Assembly (NCBI GenBank): GCA_002862965.1
Contig: PKCW01000224.1
Location: 1-12,211 of the forward strand
Reading direction: 5' to 3'
DNA: 12,211 nt
Source: Pseudomonadota bacterium
GTDB lineage: Bacteria; Pseudomonadota; Gammaproteobacteria; UBA5335
The position numbers and the translations under genes were made by a program. Numbering within the stretch: position 1 is the stretch's first letter; each line of letters starts with the position of its first letter. The notes beneath the pieces were generated by a model, which was given only the letters and a program-made list of their open reading frames with translations, ran no database searches and was not told the DNA's origin. Below, piece after piece: positions 7,147-12,211 of this stretch.

Positions 7147-7180
7147 AAATGCCCCGTCAGGGGAAATACCCCGTCAGGGG
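7147..7180 (-). repeat. 17-bp tandem repeat of small hairpins before the pilin-like gene
   Basis: On the coding strand, CCCCTGACGGGGTATTT (7180-7164) is followed directly by CCCCTGACGGGGCATTT (7163-7147), 16 of 17 bases identical. Each unit contains a CCCC/GGGG stem with a TGAC loop. The TGA stop codon of the TIGR03758 gene (7174-7176) is the loop of the first unit. The repeat lies within the 44-bp spacer before the pilin-like gene and ends about 10 bp before its AAGGAG ribosome binding site. It may fold in the mRNA and influence processing, stability or translation; this is inference. Confidence 0.8.
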
Positions 7181-7401
7181 CGGACATAAAAGCCAACCAA
7201 CATCGTGATCACCGTCGCCATGATGAGGGTCCAAAAGGCGGAAAATGCTTCCTGCCGTCCGGCGCGCCAGGCCTGGAACTGGGCGATCCCCACCCAGGAG
7301 ACGAACAGCAGGAAGGCGACCGCCACCATACTGGCGATGAACAAGGCTAAGGTGCCTGGTGCCAGGCCGGCGCCGGCCTGGAATGCGCTTACCCAGTTCA
7401 A
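7174..7401 (-). CDS. Small ICE membrane protein (TIGR03758, PFL_4701 family, DUF3262)
   Basis: The 75-residue product has the beginning MNWVSAFQAGAGLAPGTLALF, a first membrane helix (about residues 19-42), a short hydrophilic loop (QFQAWRAGRQEAF) and a second helix ending TMLVGFYVRP at the C-terminus. This is the compact two-helix form of TIGR03758/DUF3262 proteins, which accompany the TIGR03745 protein in MPF_G transfer regions. Its biochemical role is unknown; a second pilin-like or pilus-assembly subunit is plausible. The start is a TTG at 7401 that overlaps the RAQPRD gene stop as TTGA. The rare start codon suggests translation coupled to the upstream gene. The stop codon is inside the 17-bp hairpin repeat. 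Confidence 0.85.
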   Translation of the reverse strand: MNWVSAFQAGAGLAPGTLALFIASMVAVAFLLFVSWVGIAQFQAWRAGRQEAFSAFWTLIMATVITMLVGFYVRP

Positions 7402-7703
7402 CGCCGGTAATCCCCGCGCAACGGCGGCACCGGATGGGGCTCGGCGGATGGCGCGTCCACATGGTCCTGGATCGCCATGCGGATCCGCGCCAGGTCGCCC
7501 CGCAGCCAGTCATACTGGAAGCGGATGCGGGCATCGGGATCCGCCTCGCGCTCCGCCTCCTCGATCAACGGGTTCAAGGCGTCGATCTCGTGGACCATGC
7601 GGGCCAGAATGGCCCGCTCGCCATCCCCCTCCGCCAGGACTGGCCCGGCAACGGCCAGCAGCCCGGCCGCCAGGAAACAGAATCGCGCGCGTCGTTGGGT
7701 CAT
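7398..7703 (-). CDS. RAQPRD-family ICE protein (TIGR01690), exported, name motif degenerate
   Basis: This 101-residue protein has a signal peptide (MTQRRARFCFLAAGLLAVAG, cleavage after VLA near residue 24), then a short helical domain with ERAILARMVHEIDALNPLIEEAE and RFQYDWLRGDLARIRMAI, followed by PLRGDYRR at the end. The two amphipathic helices and the terminal PL.GDYR match the RAQPRD family of periplasmic ICE proteins. The hexapeptide that names the family is not present; SAEPHP occupies its place. The start at 7703 is chosen over an upstream in-frame ATG (7748) because AGGAGG lies five to ten bases before it and the signal peptide begins there. It is the first gene after the 103-bp gap. 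Its role in conjugation is not established. Confidence 0.85.
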   Translation of the reverse strand: MTQRRARFCFLAAGLLAVAGPVLAEGDGERAILARMVHEIDALNPLIEEAEREADPDARIRFQYDWLRGDLARIRMAIQDHVDAPSAEPHPVPPLRGDYRR

Positions 7704-7806
7704 GAAGTCCTCCTCGATGGGGTCACAATGCAAAATCGGCCCCCACAAAATCCATAGAAAACGGTAAATCCATTCCGAGCGCTTTTTTTTGGTGCCACCA
7801 GCACGC
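7704..7806 (-). promoter_or_regulatory. Only sizeable intergenic gap; candidate promoter/operator region
   Basis: This 103-bp stretch separates the coupling-protein module from the pilus/channel module and is clearly richer in A and T than its surroundings. On the coding strand it holds an A8 tract (7783-7790), two direct copies of ATGGATTT (7766-7773 and 7748-7755, 18 bp apart), and two copies of GATTTTG (7746-7752 and 7731-7737, 15 bp apart). AGGAGG at its left end is the ribosome binding site of the RAQPRD gene. I see no convincing sigma-70 -35/-10 pair with correct spacing, so a promoter is only a suggestion based on base composition and position. Confidence 0.35.
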
Positions 7807-8562
7807 TCACAGGTACTTCTTGAAAGTTGCCGCGCTCACCATCAGTGCGATCCCGAAGCCCGCCGCGCAGGGCAGGATCACCAGATTGGGGTGCAGATTG
7901 AACGGCAGCGCCAGGTAGAGCACCCAGGCCGCGATGAACAATGGGAACACCAGGATCTTGGCCTGGTGGTAGATGAACGCGCTCTCGCGCCCCCCGCCCC
8001 AGCGGCGCAGGTCCCGGCGCACCAGCCCCTCGGCGAAGCCCACCATCCCGGCCAGCACGAATACCGGCAGCGCCAGCACCAGGACGGCCAGGCGCAGGGC
8101 CGTCACCTGGATGGTGGTGATGGCGGCCATGACATGCTCACTCACCTGGTGGTAGACGCCGTTCAGGGCTCCGAACACCTTTTTCTGCAAGGGGTTGGCG
8201 GTGACACTGGTCTCTATGCGCTCGAGCCGCGCGAGATGGGCGTCCAGATGCGTCCGCTCCACCAGCCAGTAATGCACCTGGCCGGCAAAGCCCTCGGCAA
8301 AGCGGGCCGCATCGGAGGAGACGATGGATTGGCGCAGGTCCTGGTTCAGATAGCTCAATTCCGCCTCGTACATCGCCCGGCTGTGCGCCGCGCCCTGCTC
8401 GGGCCACCACAAATGCATGCCGATCCACTCCAACAGGATGGAGAAGAAGATCGAACCGATCAGCCAGAACATCAGACTGAACACCAGGCCGATCGAGGCC
8501 ATGACCAGCCCGGCGCGGCGCTCCGTGACCTTTGTCGTCCGCTGCTTTGCAGGTTCAGTCAC
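7807..8562 (-). CDS. ICE membrane protein (TIGR03747, PFL_4697 family)
   Basis: The 251-residue product has membrane helices near residues 17-42 (GLVMASIGLVFSLMFWLIG), around residues 160-185 (LRLAVLVLALPVFVLAGMVG) and two near the C-terminus (ILVFPLFIAAWVLYLALPF; LVILPCAAGFGIALMVSA). Between the first two lies a periplasmic-looking region with EWIGMHLWWPEQGAAHSRAM. The segments GLVRRDLRRWGGGRESAFIYH and the terminal ATFKKYL fit the TIGR03747 proteins encoded next to TraD in this ICE class. It probably partners the coupling protein in the inner membrane, an inference from linkage. The GTG at 8562 is preferred: it lies in the TraD stop (GTGACTGA) and is preceded by a GGTGGA-type site. In-frame ATGs at 8577 and 8646 would overlap TraD further. 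Confidence 0.88.
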   Translation of the reverse strand: MTEPAKQRTTKVTERRAGLVMASIGLVFSLMFWLIGSIFFSILLEWIGMHLWWPEQGAAHSRAMYEAELSYLNQDLRQSIVSSDAARFAEGFAGQVHYWLVERTHLDAHLARLERIETSVTANPLQKKVFGALNGVYHQVSEHVMAAITTIQVTALRLAVLVLALPVFVLAGMVGFAEGLVRRDLRRWGGGRESAFIYHQAKILVFPLFIAAWVLYLALPFNLHPNLVILPCAAGFGIALMVSAATFKKYL

Positions 8563-10612
8563 GATTCCACCATCCATCGCCGCTGGCATAGCGCTGGCGC
8601 ATTTCCCGGGCGATCTGATCGAGGCTGCCGGGCATGGCCGGGTCATGTCCCGGATCCGGTAGCGGCATGCGTACCTTCCAGAGCACCCCGCCCTCGATGA
8701 GGGCGAAGGCCTGGCCCTTGGGCAAGGTCATCACATCGTTGGGGGTGATGATGGGGACCTGGGTGACGGTCAGCCGGTCCTCGTTGCGGCTGGTGAAATC
8801 CACCCCGGTCGAGAGGTCAGCGCTATCCGTGACCCCGGACACCGTAGTGAGGGCATGGACATCCACTTCGGGCAACTGGTTGGTGAGCATTTCGGCGGTG
8901 GCCAGTTCCTTGACCCGCAACATGATCAAGGTATTGAAGTTTCCCGCCACCTGGCCGGCCTTGGGCCGGCTGCCGATACGGGCCTCCACGTCCGACCACG
9001 TTTGGGTGTAGGCCGTGACCTGGAAGCCCGCCCCGCCGGCCTTGTTCAGCAGCGGGATGAATTCATCGCCGATCAGCTCGTTGAACTCATCGCAGTGCAA
9101 GCTGATCTTGGGCAGCGGGCCACTCCGCTCCAGGTCCGGCAAGCCCTCGGTGGTGCCGTGCTTGTAGATCTGGCCGGCGACCGACACCAGATCCGCGAAC
9201 ATCGAATTGCCCACCGCCGCGGCCACGGTCATGTCTGACAGCGCGTCCAGGCCAACGTAGACCACCCCGCCCTGGCGGATCACCTGACGCCAGTCGAAGA
9301 TGGGCCGGGGATCGTTGATGTCCAGGTAGTTGGGAGAGATCAGTTCCGCCGTGGCGCCAGTGGTGAGCTTTTCCAGCAGCGGCAGCAGCGAGGCCACGAT
9401 CTTGTCGAAATAGGTCTTGTCGTACTCGAAGGCGCTGCGCAGGCCATCGGCCACCGGATCGTACAAGCCCTCGTCCTTGACGTACTGGACCAGGGCAATG
9501 GTGGTGCGGTCGCGCCCGCGCAAGGCCATCGGCAGGCTGCGATCATCGAGCTGGCCGGCGCGCCGCATCACCTCCTGCTCCCAGCCGGCGGCCGCCACGG
9601 TGGGCAGCCACTGCCGGTAGTAGTCCTGCAGAAGGGGATCGATATGGGTGATGTGCCGGACGATCTGGTGATAGTCCGGCCGGCGTCCCAGCGCCACCAG
9701 GGCGCGGGCCACGATGTTGGTGAAGCGCCAGGCAAATTCCCGGAAGGCCGCGGAATTGCCCTCATTGGGCAACTGGTTGGCGATGCGGGTTGCCACCTCG
9801 GTGATGCGCGAGAACGAGCCCACCGCGTTGTAACGGGCGCTGATGCGCGGATAACCCAGATGGAAGATGTAGACCTGCTTTTGCCGGCCGGAACGCTTGG
9901 CCTCGGCATAGACCCGCTTGAGCAGATCGGCATCCCCCTTGGGATCAAAGACGATGACCACATCGCCCCGGCGAATGTCCTGGGTGATCAGGATTTCCGC
10001 CAGCCGGGTCTTGCCGACGCGGGTGGTGCCCAGCACCAGGGCGTGACCCACCCGCTCCCCCAAGTCCATGTAGACATCCTCCTCATGCGGCTCCACACCG
10101 TGCAGGGCGGGATTGCCGCCCACCGGGGGCAAGGGGGCGAGGAGATTCCAACGGCTGCGCCGCCCCAGCAACCGGGCCACGGGAGCCATCAAGACGGAGT
10201 GTTCCCAGACGATTTCCCGGCGCCGCGCCCAGCGATAGAGCGCACCGGGCTCGACATACCGGCGCGCCTGGGGGCGCAGTGTGTCGCGCAGCCGCTGGGT
10301 GTGCTTCTGGGTCCACCGGAAACCCTTCCCCAGAAATAGCTTGTTGCGGCTCACGGGGACGCGATCAGCGGTGAGGCTGTAGGCGCGCAGCCGACGCAGG
10401 TTGCGCTGGTAGTTCACCACAGCATAGGCCTGCTGGCCCCGCCACACCGCCACGGAACCGAAGCCCGCCGCCGCCGCGAATCCCACCGATGGGGTCATCA
10501 TCAGGGCCCACGGCGCCACCAGGCAGATGATCGCCGCGGATCCCGCGACGACAGCCGACCAGGCCTCTACCGGGGGCCTGAGCAAGGCCTCGATCGGGTG
10601 GTCCTGACTCAT
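8555..10612 (-). CDS. traD: Type IV coupling protein TraD/VirD4 (TIGR03743, SXT/TOL subfamily)
   Basis: This 685-residue protein is the coupling ATPase that brings the relaxase-DNA complex to the secretion channel. Two N-terminal membrane helices occupy about residues 18-37 and 42-56 (AVVAGSAAIICLVAPWALMM, then FAAAAGFGSVAVW). Walker A is GTTRVGKT at residues 195-202, followed by the strand VVIVFDPKGD (218-227), typical of TraD/VirD4 proteins. Walker B is ISLHCDEF at residues 503-510, and QVTAYTQTWSD (531-541) matches the motif after it. The length and the N-terminal block agree with the SXT/TOL-type TraD family. The ATG at 10612 has GGAG upstream and overlaps the preceding stop as ATGA. The stop overlaps the TIGR03747 gene. 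No defect is visible, so DNA recruitment should be intact. Confidence 0.95.
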   Translation of the reverse strand: MSQDHPIEALLRPPVEAWSAVVAGSAAIICLVAPWALMMTPSVGFAAAAGFGSVAVWRGQQAYAVVNYQRNLRRLRAYSLTADRVPVSRNKLFLGKGFRWTQKHTQRLRDTLRPQARRYVEPGALYRWARRREIVWEHSVLMAPVARLLGRRSRWNLLAPLPPVGGNPALHGVEPHEEDVYMDLGERVGHALVLGTTRVGKTRLAEILITQDIRRGDVVIVFDPKGDADLLKRVYAEAKRSGRQKQVYIFHLGYPRISARYNAVGSFSRITEVATRIANQLPNEGNSAAFREFAWRFTNIVARALVALGRRPDYHQIVRHITHIDPLLQDYYRQWLPTVAAAGWEQEVMRRAGQLDDRSLPMALRGRDRTTIALVQYVKDEGLYDPVADGLRSAFEYDKTYFDKIVASLLPLLEKLTTGATAELISPNYLDINDPRPIFDWRQVIRQGGVVYVGLDALSDMTVAAAVGNSMFADLVSVAGQIYKHGTTEGLPDLERSGPLPKISLHCDEFNELIGDEFIPLLNKAGGAGFQVTAYTQTWSDVEARIGSRPKAGQVAGNFNTLIMLRVKELATAEMLTNQLPEVDVHALTTVSGVTDSADLSTGVDFTSRNEDRLTVTQVPIITPNDVMTLPKGQAFALIEGGVLWKVRMPLPDPGHDPAMPGSLDQIAREMRQRYASGDGWWNRD

Positions 10613-11172
10613 TGCTCCATTCCCTCGCGGGAGATCAGCACCGGATAGTGACGGATACCCAAGGCCTGGGCGATGTCGGACGCCGGCGCCACCAGGATGG
10701 GCAGCCCGCCGGCAGCGGCCGCGACCGCTTCCAGGTCGGCCGGATTGCGCGCCTGGACCAGTTGCCCGATGGCGGACACCTCTGCCAGCCGGTCCCGATG
10801 GGCCGCCAGCCAGGCGAGGGAACCGGCGTCGGCCCCGATGATGAACAGCGGCCGGGACAACCCCAGCAGGCGTTGGCGCATCTCTGGGGACAGGTTCTGG
10901 GTGATGGGGCCGGGCGACAATTCCGGGGTGATGACCGGCAACCGCCCCTCGGCCGCGAAGGGATTGCCGCGGCTCGCATAGGGGGACGCCGGCGGCGCCC
11001 CCACGAACTCGTCACGGGGATCCCCCGCCTCGAGGTTCAGGATGTCGCGCAGGTAGGGCCGGGCATCGATCGAGCGGCTGGGATCCTCCTGGAGGATGCG
11101 CACCGGGTCCGCCAGGACCGTCATGCAGCCCAGCCCCAGGCCCAGCAGCGCCATCCAGCGCTCAGTGCGCAC
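10609..11172 (-). CDS. Exported ICE protein (TIGR03765, PFL_4695 family)
   Basis: This 187-residue protein has an N-terminal signal peptide (RTERWMALLGLGLGCMTVLA, then DPVRILQED), placing it in the periplasm. The mature part contains SIDARPYLRDILNLE and a region with FPVITPELSPG-like content (RLPVITPELSPGPI). A Rossmann- or thioredoxin-like alternating C-terminal half follows (LFIIGADAGSLAWLAAHRDRL; LPILVAPASDIAQALGIRHYPVLIS). This pattern agrees with the TIGR03765 proteins found between the transglycosylase and TraD. The HYPVLIS ending recalls the cis-Pro side of TrbC/thioredoxin-like folds, but no catalytic cysteine pair is seen. The GTG at 11172 is chosen because GAAGGAGAGG lies just upstream and the signal peptide begins there; an ATG at 11223 would lack a ribosome site. 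It overlaps the transglycosylase stop by 11 bp. Confidence 0.85.
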   Translation of the reverse strand: MRTERWMALLGLGLGCMTVLADPVRILQEDPSRSIDARPYLRDILNLEAGDPRDEFVGAPPASPYASRGNPFAAEGRLPVITPELSPGPITQNLSPEMRQRLLGLSRPLFIIGADAGSLAWLAAHRDRLAEVSAIGQLVQARNPADLEAVAAAAGGLPILVAPASDIAQALGIRHYPVLISREGMEQ

Positions 11173-11713
11173 GGCCGTCCTCTCCTTCAAGGGTGGCCAG
11201 ATGGCGCCGCACCTGGTTGGCATATTTCCCGGCCCGCTCCGGGTTGGCCGGAGCGTGATAGCGACCCGCAGCCACGATCCAGTCGCCGCACTGGTCGTAC
11301 ATCTCGCGCAAGATCGAGGCGCCGATGCGCAGATTGAACCAGGGATCCAGGGCCAGCCAGTGAGTCCTGAGCTTGTCGCCGTGGTAGCGCCAGTTCACCT
11401 GCATCAGCCCCACATCAACCATTTCGGTGCGGGCCAGATGCTGCATCAGGCCGGCATAGGCGGTATCCCGCGATCCGTAGCGGTAGGCCTTGCCCGCCAC
11501 GTTCAGCGTCCAGGGCCAGGGGCGGTGATCCCGGCTCTCGGGCATCAACAAACCGCTCTCGGTCAGCGCCACCGCATAGAGCACACCCGGCGGAATACCG
11601 TATTCGTCGGCAATCCGGCGATAGGCCGGGGGAATGTCACCCGTTGCATTTGCCGCTTCACACATAAAAAAAAGTCCTAGCATCAAGAAGATAGAGATCA
11701 TGGGATGCTTCAT
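11162..11713 (-). CDS. Lytic transglycosylase (SLT domain) of the transfer system
   Basis: This 183-residue exported enzyme should cleave peptidoglycan glycan strands to let the secretion channel pass through the cell wall. A signal peptide covers about residues 1-23 (ISIFLMLGLFFMCEAANA). The SLT fold is shown by the catalytic-glutamate motif ALTESG (Glu52) and by GLMQVNW at residues 102-108, followed by NLRIGASILREMYDQCGDW and AAGRYHAP, the usual repeat helices of SLT enzymes. It is the VirB1-type component. The ATG at 11713 has GAGG upstream and lies 16 bp after the preceding gene. The last 11 bp overlap the TIGR03765 gene. All catalytic landmarks expected for the family are present. Confidence 0.93.
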   Translation of the reverse strand: MKHPMISIFLMLGLFFMCEAANATGDIPPAYRRIADEYGIPPGVLYAVALTESGLLMPESRDHRPWPWTLNVAGKAYRYGSRDTAYAGLMQHLARTEMVDVGLMQVNWRYHGDKLRTHWLALDPWFNLRIGASILREMYDQCGDWIVAAGRYHAPANPERAGKYANQVRRHLATLEGEDGRAH

Positions 11714-11729
11714 CCTGGCATCCTCATCG

Positions 11730-12211
11730 TTATTGGGCGGTCAGTTCCGGGTAGGGCATCAGCCGATCCCCGCGCCGCAGGGCGGCGTAAGGCACCACGC
11801 CCCGGCCGCTGAGCTTCTTCAGCGTCCCGGCATCGTGGTTCAGGGTGACGCGCCGCCCCTTGACCAGCTCAGGATCGATGCCGTGGGTCTGCGCCCACTC
11901 CCGCACCTTGGCGTCGTTCCCATCCGTGCCCAGCACATACACATCCAGGCCCACGTCCTGGCGCTGGCGCAGGGTCGAAAGCGCCAGCCCGGTCGCGGCA
12001 TCGCAGCCCTTGCAGCCCGGCAGGGCGAACAGCAGGATCCGGTCCCCGGACTGCAAGACCGTCCCGGCCACCGGCGCCGGTTTGCCCGACTTGGCCCGGA
12101 AGGCCTCCAGACGGGCATGGTCGATGGCTGGCTCGGGGAACAGCCGCCGCGAAGCGTCCTGATAGGCCCGTTCGAAGGCCAGCACCCGCCCGGCATCCTC
12201 GTGGCGCAGCC
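11730..12211 (-). CDS. Thioredoxin-like CxxC ICE protein (TIGR03759, PFL_4693 family), 5' end off window
   Basis: The frame is open to the right edge without an upstream stop, so the true start and probably a signal peptide lie outside the window. A GTG at 12185 exists, but the residues before it (LRHEDAGR) continue the helix LAFERAYQDASRRLFPE, so it is probably internal. The visible part has a helical N-terminal section, then a thioredoxin-like core: ILLFALPGCKGCDAATGLAL (strand, CxxC, helix), LDVYVLGTDGNDAKVREWA, and GVVPYAALRRGDRLMPY near the end, where VPYAAL could be the cis-Pro loop. This matches the TIGR03759 layout with a Cys-x-x-Cys centre. It may help disulphide formation or quality control of pilus proteins; that role is inferred. 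It ends TAA and is followed 16 bp later by the transglycosylase. Confidence 0.85.
   Translation of the reverse strand, partial: LRHEDAGRVLAFERAYQDASRRLFPEPAIDHARLEAFRAKSGKPAPVAGTVLQSGDRILLFALPGCKGCDAATGLALSTLRQRQDVGLDVYVLGTDGNDAKVREWAQTHGIDPELVKGRRVTLNHDAGTLKKLSGRGVVPYAALRRGDRLMPYPELTAQ

Noticed and set aside
7783..7790. Run of eight T on the + strand as a terminator
   Set aside because: A + strand terminator needs a GC-rich hairpin just before the T run; the sequence before it does not form one. On the minus strand, where the genes lie, it is an A run.
7789..8700. 303-codon open frame on the + strand
   Set aside because: Antisense to the TIGR03747 and TraD genes; the composition (Gln/His/Arg-rich) is that of a reversed GC-rich gene.
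1..12211. tRNA, rRNA, CRISPR array, insertion sequence or attachment site
   Set aside because: I looked on both strands and found no cloverleaf-like gene, repeat-spacer array, transposase frame or terminal inverted repeats. The window is internal to the transfer region.

Overview
The window is a dense block of conjugative type IV secretion genes, all on the minus strand, so transcription runs from right to left. Gene content and order match the transfer region of genomic-island or ICE-type elements: the MPF_G class, typified by ICEHin1056, PFGI-1, ICEclc and SXT/TOL-like coupling proteins (TIGRFAM set TIGR03743-TIGR03765). The host is most likely a high-GC Gamma- or Betaproteobacterium. Nothing in the window fixes the species, and neither end of the element nor its integrase, relaxase or cargo is visible.

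Right-hand module (about 7807-12211), in transcription order: a 5'-truncated CxxC thioredoxin-like ICE protein (TIGR03759), a lytic transglycosylase, a secreted TIGR03765 protein, the TraD/VirD4 coupling ATPase, and a TIGR03747 membrane protein. A 103-bp AT-richer gap (7704-7806) follows. It is the largest non-coding stretch in the window and the only plausible place for an internal promoter.

Left-hand module (1-7703), in transcription order: a RAQPRD-family periplasmic protein, TIGR03758 and TIGR03745 small membrane (pilin-like) proteins, a TIGR03750 membrane protein, a VirB8-like TIGR03746 protein, a TraK/VirB9-like TIGR03749 protein, a VirB10/TraB-like TIGR03752 protein, a TIGR03751 lipoprotein, an unrecognised 241-residue protein with a ParB-like DGNHR motif, and the large VirB4/TraC-like ATPase (TIGR03744), which runs off the left edge. 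Most neighbours overlap by 1-20 bp (ATGA or TGATG junctions), which suggests a translationally coupled operon for pilus and channel assembly.

Three points stand out. The VirB4-like ATPase carries an in-frame TAG at codon 99, while the rest of its frame stays open for more than 2 kb. The 241-residue DGNHR protein sits between the lipoprotein and the ATPase, where I recall related elements having no extra gene. A 17-bp tandem repeat of small hairpins covers the stop codon just upstream of the pilin-like gene.
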